A DNA stretch of 64,000 nucleotides from Procambarus clarkii. Taxonomy: Eukaryota; Arthropoda; Malacostraca; Decapoda; Cambaridae. Made by a program: the position numbers and the translations under genes. Under the pieces are notes generated by a model. It searched no databases and was not told the DNA's origin. It saw only the letters and a list, made by a program, of their open reading frames with translations. Positions 1 through 20,179 of the stretch are shown one piece after another; the first letter of the stretch is position 1; every line of letters begins with the position of its first letter. Where the stretch lies: positions 11,564,002-11,628,001 of the forward strand of contig NC_091188.1 of assembly GCF_040958095.1 (NCBI RefSeq). The letters run 5' to 3'.

Positions 1-120
1 TGAGATGTAGATATTATATAAACTTATAGCTAGTTTTTGATCTACACTCTGTAATCCTTCGTATAGAATACGGTAGCAGCACATTACTGTGTATACTTAA
101 GCTTGTTAATAATTTTTTTT
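1..120 (+). repeat. dispersed repeat, LINE 3'-end-like (copy 1)
   Basis: This closely resembles 26175-26280. Both carry TTATAGCTA, ATCTACACTCTGT, a GCAGCAC-TG-CTGTGTATAC block and end near TTGTTAATAA plus a T- or A-run. The ending suggests the 3' end of a retroelement. Family assignment is inference. Confidence 0.55.
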
Positions 121-299
121 TTATTCTAAACTTATTAAATTTGTGTCCACTGTTTCGTGTTTATATATTTAGCACACTATTGGTGGATAAAGTCTTCAGC
201 CGAGGAGGAACACCGGGGGAACGAATAATAGAGAGATAAGTGAACGTTGACCAGTGCGATAACATTGAACTGTGTAAAACCTAACTATTAACATGTGGC

Positions 300-410
300 T
301 GGGTATAGCCTTGGTAAACAGAGCGGGCCTGACGTCACGGTCACATCGCCCCGTGATTGGTCACAAGGGTCAATTGCGTCACTTGTTTTCATGTTGTGAT
401 TGGTGGTTGG
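300..410 (+). promoter_or_regulatory. putative TATA-less promoter of the CHIC gene
   Basis: This stretch is locally richer in G+C than its surroundings. It holds a perfect palindromic CRE/ATF-type site TGACGTCA at 330-337 and two inverted CCAAT boxes (GATTGG at 355-360 and ATTGG at 399-403), all 240-320 bases upstream of the CHIC start codon at 646. CCAAT plus CRE sites without a clear TATA box are typical of broadly expressed metazoan genes. The transcription start is not visible. The role is inferred from motif clustering and position only. Confidence 0.35.
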
Positions 411-645
411 CAGCGATGTCTGGTCCTCCAGCACACCACCGGGTTATTACTTAACCCACCAAGTCATTATGTCTCCAGTCCGCTGTTGTCACCCGTAGAG
501 ACAGCCGCTTATCTTTATAATTTATTCGAAATGCTATAATTATTATTATTTGCCAATTTTTAAAAGTTTTTGACGCGTTATGGTGATGAGATTGTGAAAT
601 AGTTTATACTCGGCGACCTCTGCGTGTGTTAGTGTAAACAGAAAG

Positions 646-9188
<8,543 letters not shown>

Positions 9189-10615
9189 CGGAGTAGGTTG
9201 GCCTCGTCCCCAGAGCTTTTCAGAAAAGTCAAGGGGAGGCTGACTCTAGTGATGACTTGTCATATGCCATCAGATTTGACAGAGTGGCATGGGTCACAAA
9301 TGTTATCCTTGACATTTACTTTACTCATCAGTTATTGGTGAAGCACTTTCTCCATGCTTTGGCATTTGTCTAATTTCACATACTTCACTTGTTTCTTATC
9401 GAGTCATAAAAGTATAAGTTTTAATGTATATACAGGTACAATATTATTGCAAATACAGTACTCTGTAATGTACATAATATGCCCCTTTGTATATAGAAGG
9501 CTTTGGAGGCACACTTTCTCAAGTATTTTTTGATGAAAGTTGAATATTTGGGCTATCATTCTGTAAATTTTGCCATATTCATATTTTAAGTACAATACTC
9601 TGGTACATTTCTACCTTATGGCAATAAGTGACCAGAGAGAAATGATGGTTCACACAACACAAGTTACTGTAGGATGTAGCCTTATATGTTAAGTCATTGT
9701 AAGGTGCTCTCATTATAACATGTATGGTTGCAATTTACACTTAATTTTCCATTTGTATTACCACAGAAGTATATCTGTAACACGGGTGGACCTTTGGTCA
9801 GTTGCTGTATAGGCTTCATCATTTTTATTCAAAGTGAGAAACAGTAATGACATTTAAACTGACAGTAACCATGGAACAATCCATTAATATATGATGTGCA
9901 ATGATTCCAAGTTCTACTTTTTAAATGTACAGAGAAATGCACTCTTCGTTGACAGACATGCCAGAAATAATCTATAGTCAGGACTTGCTGTGTGTTCAGC
10001 AGGGTGGCGTGGTTAGTACCTTCTCGATACAAACTAAACAGCCCTGCGAGTACCTTTGAAACACTTCATTCACCCATATGTTCTTTATTCTAATTTCTGT
10101 TTACTAGTCCTTCTCAATATGAATTAGATTAACTTTACTTGGATATACCATACTGTACAAATTTAATAATTCCCTTTATGGTCTGTACTTTAGTTTCAGC
10201 TCCCTTCTTAATACAGTATCATTTGTTTCTTGGCTTCCTAATAACGTTGTCTATCAAAATGTCCCCACTTGAAAAAAAAAAAGCCTTAGCTTGTGCATAC
10301 GATATAGATGCAGTGTTCGAGTGTTAGACTCGTGTTTCATTTGGAAATTAGTGTTGATGTGGATATCTTGGTTAACTAGCTAGTGGCTTAGCTCTTCATT
10401 ACTCTGGTACTATAATATACTTTAGTTTAAATCTGGGTATTTTTCTTGCAGAATTTTCTTCCCCCCCCAAATGTTTATTATTTAAGAATTTATTAAGTAT
10501 GTAAGGTTCACTCAACAATATTTTTTACAAATATGATCCACTTTCTTTATATTGGTACAGTACAGTACGTACTCAGATTTTGGTTTGTCATCAATTAAAA
10601 AGTATTCTTTGTATG
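9189..10615. other. CHIC 3' flank, no gene recognised
   Basis: AT-rich sequence with scattered TACAGTA and TACTGTA motifs. It probably includes the CHIC 3' UTR. No other feature can be supported. Confidence 0.5.
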
Positions 10616-10812
10616 TGCAGACGACGAGTCACAATAACGTGGCTGAAGATATGATGACCAAACCACACATCAGAAAATTAAGACAAGACAACGTTTCGGT
10701 CCGTCCTGGAGTATTATCAAGTTGTGTAATCGTCCAACCTGATAATGGTCCAGGACAGACCTAAATGTTGTCGTTTCTTCATTTTCTGATGTGTGGTCTA
10801 GTCTTCATCCTT
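10616..10812 (+). repeat. dispersed CACAATAACGT / CGTTTCGGTC repeat, copy 2 (fold-back)
   Basis: The left half reads GACGAGTCACAATAACGTGG ... ACACATCAGAAAAT ... CGTTTCGGTCCGTCCTGGAG. The right half is a partial inverted copy (GGTCCAGGACAGACC ... CATTTTCTGATGTGTGG). The element can therefore fold back on itself. Confidence 0.8.
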
Positions 10813-11532
10813 TGTATGTCATTATTATACCAAAATTATCGCAACAAACTTTACTTTATTTCCATAAATTATATATTAATTCTATACTTTGATGTTTCCT
10901 ACTATAATGTACAGTAAATAAAAGATCGGAGAAACTAAACATTCTTGCCTTACTACAGCCATAAACTACATGCTTGATAAATTTGCGAGTCTTCGGCAAA
11001 GACTCTTGTCCATGCAAGCTCTTTATGTACACATTAGCTTTCACTTCACATCTTGCATTCATAACGTGTTCCAGTCATTCACTGCGAGTTCTGTCATGCA
11101 TTATACAGTACCTTATTTTATATAAATAAATATATTTACATTAAATTACATTTGGCAGTATACTGAGTTTGTTAGTAGATATACATATATCTTGAGGTTT
11201 ACATGAAGATTTGCCAAACCAATTTGCAAGGCAAATGTACTGCAAAAATTTGAGTCAATAAGGTTTAAAAGTTTGTAGTTAATTTCCATGTTTTCCTTAT
11301 CTGGGCTTCATATTAGTACATTTAAATGCAGTATTTTGTAAAAAAATTTAGAATGTCATTCTTAAGATTTCTGCTTACTTAATACTTAATAAATACTTAA
11401 GTGTATTTATTGCACTTTAGTATTAACAGAATATTGATGTCTATAGCAAAAATGGTTACAACAACAAGATTTCATCTCTCATCTGAAGTGCAATTGAATC
11501 ATGCCTTTTGCTTTTGTCTTGCTCATGTATAC

Positions 11533-11567
<35 letters not shown>

Positions 11568-13225
11568 TCCCTTCTTATGAAATATGCTTGGGTGCTGTGT
11601 TCACCAGGCATTGTATGCAAGGAATAATGTTTTGCACATGATTTATTGTAAATTGCTCATGTTGACTGATAATGAAGTTCAGATTGAAATAGTTTTTTTT
11701 CATGCCATAAATTATTAAAGTTTCTTTGGAAACAGGAATTGCTTCATTTACAGAATAAAGGACATCTCACATAAGTCATTCTTGGAAAATATCATATTTT
11801 TATTTTATTTTAATACATGCTTTGGCATGCCTGTGGGGTGGCAACTACGGAATTTACAATATTGATCTTGAAGTTACGGCTCCTTTTACGGATATGGAAT
11901 ATTAAGAGTGAAAAAATTAATGGTGATAGACTATTAACACAGTATCTATGATAACCTCACCCCCCATTTTTTGTTTAATTTCTGAATAGGTTTTAATACC
12001 TTAAGCAATTCTTAATATCTTTGCACATTCTGATTATATAATGCAAGCATATGTTGCTTGCTTCATAGATGTGTTTAGCCAATGTGCAGAAGTTTTAGGG
12101 CCTGTCTGTGACATCCTGCTTGGGATGCTAGAGAGTGCACATGATATTAGTATACACGAAAAGAATGAATAATTATTGGTCAGTCAAGTTAGAAACTGTT
12201 GGGTTTGGTCAGTAACTGGATGCGTTAGGGTCCACTTGATAAGCCTAGTAGGATTCCTTAGCAAGACAATGATAAACTAGTACAGTATACCAATAAATTA
12301 TATGTGAAATGTAAGGCTATGACTTTCATTTTGTTGTTGAATAATAGATGGGGAAAAGTATTAAAATATAGTTTTTAAAATACTTGTAAATATAATTCAT
12401 GAAACTGCAGTGTTAGGTTTGTGATAAAATATGGAGAAACAAGCTAATATTATAGTAATTAAATAAAAAGGAATTGAACATAGTTGGTTATTAATAATCC
12501 TTATTTCAATATTTAAATATTTAATCAGATTTTGCAGTTCATATCATGCCTGTAAACTTTGGGACAGTTCCTGCTCTTATGTATTGTGCACTGTATACTG
12601 CAAGTAGGCAAAGCAAGATGGGTTGAGGCTCAAGTATAATGCATAAATAAAATTACAGTACAATGGATAGAAAAAGATTAAATTGGAATTTGTGTTGTTT
12701 CTTTTCAGTGATTATCAGTGATCATTCTGTCTAGTGTTTTAACATTTAAAAGAAAATTAAGATTGTAGTTGATCATGTCATACACCAGTAGACACTGAGC
12801 AGCAAAATTCTTAGCAAATGTTCCATGTACGTTTTCAATAGTCTTATCGTCTGAAAGTGGTTTAAATGTAAAGACACGCTAAAGAAGGGAATCATTTAGT
12901 AAAGAAAACATTTTCTAAGCTAAATTTTGTTAACAAATTAGGGAATATTATGAAAAAGTATTAAGAGTACAAAGCACCCTCTTCCTGCATTCTCACATGC
13001 TTGCAAAGTCTATCTTTTGATAACTACTAATTTGCCTATAATTTTCATACATAATTTTTAATATAACCTGCAGTGTGATAGAATGGATGGATTAAAGATA
13101 TCTAACTCTTAATGTACAAAAATATCCACTGTTGAGTATTCACGTTTTTGTCAAATATCCCAAAAGGAGATTTGAAGGCTCTAGGCTCCTACAGTACAGA
13201 GCCTAAACTAGCTGCAGTATTGGGG
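10813..13225. other. AT-rich stretch without recognisable gene
   Basis: It contains a short (TG)n tract at 11539-11566. Both strands show only short open frames with no family signature. It would have to contain introns or downstream exons if the WIP-family gene extends this far, but none could be identified. Confidence 0.5.
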
Positions 13226-13227
13226 GA

Positions 13228-13400
13228 AGGGAAGGTGACAAGCCATTACAACTATATAGCACTTGGTAGGGGTTAGGACAAGGATTTGGGGTGGGATGAG
13301 AAGGAATAGTAGACAATCACTTGGATGGTCGCAGATTGAATGCCGACCTGCATGAAGTGAGATTGTCACTGTACTGTCCAGTCGAAGTTGTTGGGCTGCA
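13228..13400 (-). mobile_element. tRNA-like SINE, GCAGGTCGGCRTTC family
   Basis: On the - strand a tRNA-like head (CTTCATGCAGGTCGGCATTC with AATCTGCGACC) is followed by AAGTGATTG, CCCACCCCAAATCC and TATATAGTTGTAATGGCTTG. The same order occurs at 58030-58385 and 17330-17525. Confidence 0.7.
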
Positions 13401-14132
13401 GAATTGATGAATGGAGAATAATAAGTCCTGAAGGACAATACTGCATTGGAGGGGTGCAGATACTGTACAGGAATTGGAGGAGGCTCTCGTAATACACATC
13501 ACATGAGGTCTTTAAGTATGCTCAAACAGGATAATACTCTATAGACCATTTACAAATCTGGCAAGTATTTGGATGGCCTTTATGACAAGCCTTTATAAGG
13601 AAACATCAAAGTACAATGCTCAGGTCTTATTGTCTAATAAAAGGGTATGATGTGCTGCCACTGAACATCTGCATTGTGAAGGAGAAGGTTGAGAAAGCCT
13701 AAAGATTTGTTAGAAGACTGGTGGAAGAAACATGGATGTAAATTAGGAAACCAGGCTAAGGTAGCTCAATGCTAGGAGAGATCTAGGGACGACATTATCC
13801 TAAGGTACAAGATATTCTGAGAAAGATACACACACTAGGCTTCCCATTTTGGGTCATTTAACCTTGTATTGACTTGAGTAAATTTAATTGTCTAAGTACT
13901 TTAATTTTTGTATCTCATTTTCTCCATTGTATTTATCTCTAGGAACCAATGCCTGGTGCTTGCTCTGGTCACCTCCATGGTTATGCCTTTTTAACATCAC
14001 CTCACCCTTATAATGATTATCATAGCATCACTGTCTTTTTAACCTGGAATGAAGTTCTTTTTCTTTCCCTTATTTTTATGCCAAACATCCATTCCACTGC
14101 CACTTGTATAATCCTGAATAAATAGTATACTA

Positions 14133-14460
14133 TCAGTTCTCATTATCCTTCTCCACATCTTCTGAACTGGGTTCAGGACTGAAGTACACATGCTGGTTAG
14201 CCAGCAAGCTACTGAGCTGGTCTAAGCTCATCACCAAATGAAACCAATTAAAGACAAAACAGCCATTATTAGATAATAAAAGGCCACACGGTAAATGTCT
14301 CACCACTGAGGGCAGAGTTGCTAAGCTTGGTGGGGCTTTGGGGGGGGGGGGGAGAGCGCACGCTCGCGCGAACGAACGAATTAGATTGCACATTCCAAAT
14401 CGGACAGGCTTGCAAATGGGTGGCAAAAACCTAAAGCACACGGATGAATTTAACATTTTG
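14133..14460. other. GC-rich stretch with poly-G run
   Basis: A run of 12 G follows 14340, then CGCACGCTCGCGCG. A proline-rich frame on the - strand (ALPPPPKAPPS) is produced by the G-run and has no supporting context. Confidence 0.4.
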
Positions 14461-14480
14461 CAAATGAAGTTAAATTTTCA

Positions 14481-15440
14481 ATGACAGAGAGCCACGTGAT
14501 TAGCCTAGCCCAAAAAGCAGCTAGGAAACCTACAGCTCTATTGCGCATATCTCATCTTGACAGCAGAGGGTAGGGGGGCCTGCAAAACTATATACGAAGC
14601 TCAAGTTTGCTTCCATTTTGAGTATGCACCCCTCTCCTGGAGTGCCTGCCCCTCCATCATTCACCAGACTTTTGGACAAAATGGAGACCTGTGCCAGAAG
14701 GCCCATCTTTAATCTTTATCAAGTTTAGTGAGAATGCTCTGAACATCAGAGCCTACAACACTGTTACATATATAAACTTACTGTCATGTACAAGGCCAAC
14801 ATTCTCAAATTTCCACACCTGGCCTAACTTCGTGGACGACAAGTAGTTGGCACCCATAACACTAGCTCTCAACCTTCAAGTCTCGGAGCCCTCTAGCCCT
14901 CTAGCCCTCAACCTTCAAGTCTTAACCTTCAAGTCTCGGAGTCACGGAGCTTTAGCAGTCTCCGTGGTGTAGTGGTAAGACACTCGCCTGGCGTTCCGCG
15001 AGCGCTATGTCATGGGTTCGTATCCTGGCCGGGGAGGATTTACTGGGCGCAATTCCTTAACTGTAGCCTCTGTTTAACGCAACAGTAAAATGTGTACTTG
15101 GATGAAAAAACGATTCTTCGCGGCAGGGGATCGTATTCCAGGGACCATAGGATTAAGGACTTGCCCGAAACGCTACGCGTACTAGTGGCTGTACAAGAAT
15201 GTAACAACTCTTGTATATATCTCAAAAAAAAAAAAAGTCTCATGCTGGAAGTGCCTTTTTCAAGAACATCATTCCATCAACGAACATTCATTCCCAGGCT
15301 CCCCTCGCATCTGGAACTTGTTTGCTCAGTCGGTTGATATATGGAAGACCAGGTCAACTGATCCACAAAGGTTCCGGAACACAGTTGGCTGCAGGCTCAT
15401 GCTGTTCCGTATATGATTGCTACTTTGAGTTAAATAAAGT
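14481..15440 (+). pseudogene. LINE ORF C-terminal relic, split by a SINE
   Basis: From 14481 the frame reads ISLAQKAARKPTALLRISHL, then after a frameshift ACKTIYEAQVCFHFEYAPLS with a W following. This is the post-RT block of arthropod LINEs (..AARKL.AL.RIS.L...G...LYEAQVRS.MEYAPL.W). After the SINE, 15240-15400 supplies HSFPGSPRIWNLFAQSVD and DPQRFRNTVGCRL, the typical C-terminal end (SF.P...R.WN.L). The tail includes GTTAAATAAAG near 15430. It is disrupted by frameshifts and the SINE at 14955-15236. Confidence 0.8.
14955..15236 (+). mobile_element. tRNA-derived SINE (GTGGTGTAGTGGTAAGAC head), nested in LINE
   Basis: The head has the A-box-like GTGGTGTAGTGGTAAGACAC and the B-box-like GGGTTCGTATCC. 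The body contains AACGCAACAGTAAAATG, the tail CCCGAAACGCTACGCGTACT, and it ends in ATCTC plus a 13-base A-run. Inverted copies lie at 28386-28662 and 16812-16935 (partial). It interrupts LINE coding sequence. Confidence 0.85.
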
Positions 15441-15466
15441 TTGTTCCTAATGAAGCATATAATGAT

Positions 15467-15672
15467 CTCAATAAATGGGTCTCTAGGAGCAGGTTTCAAC
15501 TGAACTGAGGTAGGATTGCAGCTCTTGCTTGCAGTTTCACCAGGTACATGTTCCTTGTGTGATAGTTAAGTTAAAAAGAACATGCTCACAAAATAAATGA
15601 GTCTCTAGGAACAAACTTTAAATGAGCTGAGGTAGAATAACAGCTCTTGATTGCAGTTTCACCAGGTACCTC
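15467..15672 (+). repeat. two tandem copies of an about 125-bp unit
   Basis: AATAAATGGGTCTCTAGGA ... GAGGTAGGATTGCAGCTCTT ... TTGCAGTTTCACCAGGTAC at 15467-15547 recurs, diverged, at 15592-15668. It follows the LINE C-terminus and probably represents its duplicated 3' UTR. Confidence 0.7.
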
Positions 15673-15867
15673 AATCGACAGCCCTAATGAACGGTAGTCT
15701 TAGTTAAAACAAAATATAAGAGAGGGAGGGAGAAGGAAAGAGAGAAACGGCAGCGAGCATCATGTGTCTTAAAGTTGGATTTTCACTGAGAATTTATTAT
15801 AAGTGTCTTAAGCACCTGCTCCCCCTCTCTCCTGTGTTGAGAACTGAGACATGATCTTACAGGAGCT

Positions 15868-16343
15868 GAGGACCACTGGGGTAAGGTCTAGGTCCCGAGG
15901 ACCACTGGGACAAGGTCTAGGTCCCGAGGACCACTGGGGCAAGATCTAGGTCCCGCGGACCACTGGGACAGGATCTAGGTCCTGAGGACCACTGGGACAA
16001 GGTCTGGGTCCCGAGGACTACTGGGACAAGGTCTGGGTCCCGAGGACCACTGGGACAAGATCTAGGTCCCGAGGACCACTGGGACAAGATCTAGGTCCCG
16101 AGGACCACTGGAACAAGGTCTAGGTTCCGAGGACCACTGGGACAAGATATGGTCCCGAGGACCACTGGGACAAGATCTAGGTCCCGAGGACCACTGGGAC
16201 AAGATCTAGGTCCCGAGGACCACTGGGACAAGATCTAGGTCCCGAGGACCACTGGGACAAGATCTAGGTCCCGAGGACCACTGGGACAAGATCTAGGTCC
16301 CGAGGACCACTGGGACAAGGTCTAGGTCCCGAGGACCACTGAG
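15868..16343 (+). repeat. 29-bp minisatellite, about 16 copies
   Basis: The unit contains GAGGACCACTGGGACAAG followed by RTCTAGGTCCC. It is well conserved with scattered point changes and one short unit near 16147. The period is not a multiple of three, so frames shift through it. Confidence 0.95.
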
Positions 16344-16811
16344 CCACGGTCTTCAAGAGCTGAGGACAGCTGAGAAATACATGCTTCCTAATATCATTTA
16401 ACTTTTTTTCTGACGTCGAATGGGAATTATAAAAAAATGTTTCACGCTTTATGAGAGACAACTGTCTCAATCTTCTCCTTTTATCACGCGCGAACTTTTC
16501 TCTCGGGTTGAAACTTAGTGAAAAAGAAGTTGATATAATTGCGTTGTCTGAAGAGACGTTCCAGCTTAAGAGATTCTTTCTTATATATAATATTTGCATG
16601 TTAATTTGAATTGTATTATTTCTCTACTAATTGTGTAATAGTGTCCTAAAAGATTAATATTTACATAGTTTTTGTAAATCTATACTATAAAAAATATTAT
16701 CTTTATGATTATCTGTTCAAAGGTCATGAAATGTCATATAGGGTTAGGCTCAGCCAAATTATCAGAGAGAATAGTCTATTTTAAGGGATGTTGACACCAT
16801 CACTACACAAC
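16344..16811. other. no feature recognised
   Basis: Mixed unique-looking sequence. The open frame at 16264-16599 (-) borrows its C-terminus from the minisatellite and is not credible. Confidence 0.4.
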
Positions 16812-16935
16812 TTTTATTTATTTATTTATTTATATATATACAAGAAGGTACATTGGGATTGTGAGGATACATAGAATAGTAATTACAATCTTGTAAAGCC
16901 ACTAGTACGCGCAGCGTTTCGGGCAGAACTCCACC
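16812..16935 (-). mobile_element. SINE tail fragment (CCCGAAACGCT family)
   Basis: The + strand reads TATTTATTTATATATATACA ... CCACTAGTACGCGCAGCGTT followed by TCGGGCAG. This is the inverted tail of the family at 14955-15236 and 28386-28662. The head is missing. Confidence 0.75.
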
Positions 16936-17290
16936 CCATACTAAAAAACAATTATTATACAGGAGTTATTACTTAGGCTAAACTAATGATTATCTAAGGT
17001 GATCAAAATGATTTTATTTTGTGTATTTATGTTATATTTTGAGTGATAACTAGCAAAATAATATTCTGAGAGCAAACGCCATTCCCTCCTAAGGTAAAAA
17101 CAGATACAAAAATAAAAAATAACAAAAATAAAAATGAGGTTATAGTTCCCTTGAACGTTGACGAACCATTTTGCAAGAGTCCCATGAATTATTAATTCAG
17201 GAGTGCAAAGCTTGGAAATAAAAGTTTGACAAGGAAAAAGATTTATCGAATTAGCTCATGTTAATTAAAACTCATTGACAGGTATGCTGG
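16936..17290. other. AT-rich stretch, no feature recognised
   Basis: Short A-rich runs only; no open frame or repeat of note. Confidence 0.4.
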
Positions 17291-17309
17291 CCACCTCATA
17301 TCTTACTAG

Positions 17310-17950
17310 GAGGGCTACCCGGCGGTGCCCGGGACAGTCTGTCTCCCCCCCTCCCCCCACCCAACCATTTGGACTGGTCGGTACAGCGAGGATCTAGCTT
17401 CTTGCAGGTCGGTGTTCGATCCTCCTTGGTGGTCCAAGTGGCTGGGCTCCATTCCTTTTGTCTGTCTAATCCCAAGATTCTAATCCTCAAATGCCTTCCA
17501 AGTGTTATATAGTCACAGTGGCTTAGCGGTTTCTTCTCATAATTATCTTACCTTCCCACCCTCTATTCCACCCCTCTTTTATTCCCCTCCCCTCGTTCCT
17601 ATCTTCCTCCTCTCCTCTTTTTCCGCCCCTTCCCTTCCTACTTCATCTTCTCCTCTACCCTTCTTTCATCTCATCTCCCCCATTTATCCCCATCTCCCTC
17701 CCCTCCCCTACAACTTCGTACAGACAAATATTTACACTTTGCAGAAGGGATACCCGGTTGCACCTGGGTTTCTTCCTCAACTTCTTTCCACCCTTTCCCT
17801 CTCTTCCTTACTCTTCACCCGATCTTCCCCCCTTTTCTCTTCATTCCCAAACCCCCCCCCTGGCCCCCCCCTTGACTCCTTCCCCTCGTCCTCCCCTGGC
17901 CCCCCCTTGACTCCTTCCCCTCGTCCTCCCCTTCCCCCTCCTCTCAGAAA
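17310..17950 (+). repeat. GGCTACCCGGCGGTGCCCGGG repeat with C/T-rich tract and tRNA-like SINE
   Basis: The block opens with GGGCTACCCGGCGGTGCCCG at 17310. A tRNA-like SINE (TTGCAGGTCGGTGTTCGATC, then TATATAGTCACAGTGGCTT) runs to 17530. C/T-rich low-complexity DNA follows to 17950, with a second related motif at 17750. Related openings occur at 43995 (+) and 24930 (-). The 156-codon frame at 17502-17972 is a product of the C/T tract. Confidence 0.6.
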
Positions 17951-18600
17951 ATTTATTATTAAGAAGCACTGAAACAACTATATGAGTCTCTCAGAAAATA
18001 TATTATTACGGTCACTAAAAACTCCAGGGAAATCACACCAAATATTTCACACTTAAATCCATGAAAATCGCATTAGGGATGCCTGTAATTGGGAATATGT
18101 CTTTAAACATTTAAATTACGCCTACCCCCAACCAGCATATGTCCGTCCCGTACCTCAGACCATCCTCCCTGCAAATTTAGGTGAGACTAGCCATAAGTAT
18201 CTGGCCTCCAACTTTGGACTGGCAGATATACATTCTTTCTTATAGTATACGTTCTTATATACTCTGCAACCAACCTCCCTAACTTATCGAGTCTGAGGTA
18301 GCCTTGGACTGATTAGTCCGGGTTAGCGTCAATATTGCTGTAGTTTTACTTTCACTGAAACATCGAGATTTTGACGCAGTGGTCGATCGCCTGGTACCGG
18401 GGAATCAGTTGAGGACAGGACGGTCCTCTGGGAAGCGCCGTGGTTCAGTGTGCGCCCTAACTAGTTTAACGAAATTTTATGTTGTTGCAATTCGTATTAA
18501 TGTACTTGCCTCAGAATGTGAAAAGTCTTACTTTTGTGGAATAGAAATTAGTTCGTCCAGCGGCAGCCCCAGTGACTTACAGAGTCGCTATAGAGCCTGA
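17951..18600. other. no gene recognised
   Basis: Unique-looking sequence. A 73-codon open frame at 18379-18600 (+) shows no recognisable motif. Confidence 0.35.
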
Positions 18601-18609
18601 TGTGGTGAG

Positions 18610-19090
18610 AGTAGAGCCGCATCACAACCGTCAGAGTCGACAGCTTCAATTGAATAGAATGTGAAGCAGACTGGATAGAGTCTGAGTTAAAATGTATAGA
18701 GTCAGAGTTAAGCAGAGTGGGTAGAGTATAAAGTCGACGGTCTGAGGCGGCACGAGTGTGAGAAGTTTGACGTCGACGTTGTGGGCGAAGCCAGCCACGA
18801 ATAACAACACAAAGATTAAGAAAACTGCAGAAGCCACACTGGCCCTTACACGCGGCTCTTATATATGTCCACCCAAATTCATTCATATGCATGTCTAACC
18901 TACGCTTGAAACAATCCACCCATCCCTACGTCTATAATGTTACCGGGTAATTTGTTCCAGAAATCCTCAGTCCTGTTCCCAAACCAGTACTGGCCCAGGT
19001 CTTTCCCGAATCTAAACGTATCTAATTTATATACATTGTTTCGTGTTCTATTTGCGTAGATATATTTAATTCCTTATTAATATCCTGTTT
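18610..19090 (-). pseudogene. LINE ORF C-terminal relic (family with NKLPGNIID)
   Basis: On the - strand YKLDTFRFGKDLGQYWFGNR then DFWNKLPGNIIDVG, and after a one-base shift VDCFKRRLDMHMNEFGWTYI. This is the R...FF.NR....WN.LP...V....V..FK.RLD tail common to many LINE ORFs. A related copy lies at 53220-53440. The frameshift makes it non-functional. Confidence 0.75.
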
Positions 19091-19740
19091 TGTTTCTGTT
19101 CATCCATCTCACTTCTTATTATTTCTCTTTCTAGACAAATAGAAAATATCTGGTTATCAATAATCCTTTAGTTCAATATTTAAATATTTCCATGTTTTAA
19201 TATCTTTTTTCATAAGCAAGGTTTCTAATTCCGAATATTAACTGTCATCCTTGTGAGTGTGTGTTAAAGTGAATTAATGTCCATTCACTGTAGTGGAGGT
19301 GTGTAGAGAGAATGTCTGTCTGCCCAAAGTTGGAGCCCGACACTCTAGGGGTTAACCTCACCCAAATTGGACGAGGGAATGGTCTGAGGTACGGGTTGAA
19401 CATAGGCTGGTCAGAATCGTCAGAATTCAAGAGGGAACAACGTGCCAGGATCATATTCAGACCCCAACGACGATTTTAGCCACTGCCCGCCAGTTACACA
19501 GTTAAATATTTTGATTTTGACCCCCCGAATTTATATTTGTACCCCCCCAATTTTCTCTTACAGTAATATACACCATTATTTATTGATATCTGGAAAATTA
19601 ACATAAATTTCCTGCTGTCGATAATTTGACTGTGCCCACATAAAATAAATGAGTCTCAAACAGCTTCAAAAGATTTTCAAGCCACGTCTCTTTCTCAGCG
19701 TAAGGCGGTAACTATTTTATTTTTTAGTTACAAATTGGGC
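19091..19740. other. no gene recognised
   Basis: Mixed AT-rich sequence. It has ATAATCCTTTAGTTCAATAT, which resembles 12490-12510, so part of it may be repetitive. Confidence 0.35.
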
Positions 19741-19750
19741 AAATGTATTT

Positions 19751-20125
<375 letters not shown>

Positions 20126-20179
20126 GACAGACCCGGGTATAGCCGGTTATCCCCCCACCACTCCCAGTTTTGACACAAT

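Noticed and set aside
11820-11860. A GMPK peptide on the - strand, considered as the next WIP-family exon
   Set aside because: The match is four residues only, followed at once by stops, and lacks the glycine-rich context expected.
14290-14370. Proline-rich - strand frame ALPPPPKAPPS as a WIP-family exon
   Set aside because: It is created by a G-run, with no donor/acceptor pair and no family motif.
15868-16343. CRISPR-like regular array (also at 23109, 27841, 48585, 62339)
   Set aside because: Units are contiguous tandem repeats with no unique spacers, and the genome is eukaryotic.
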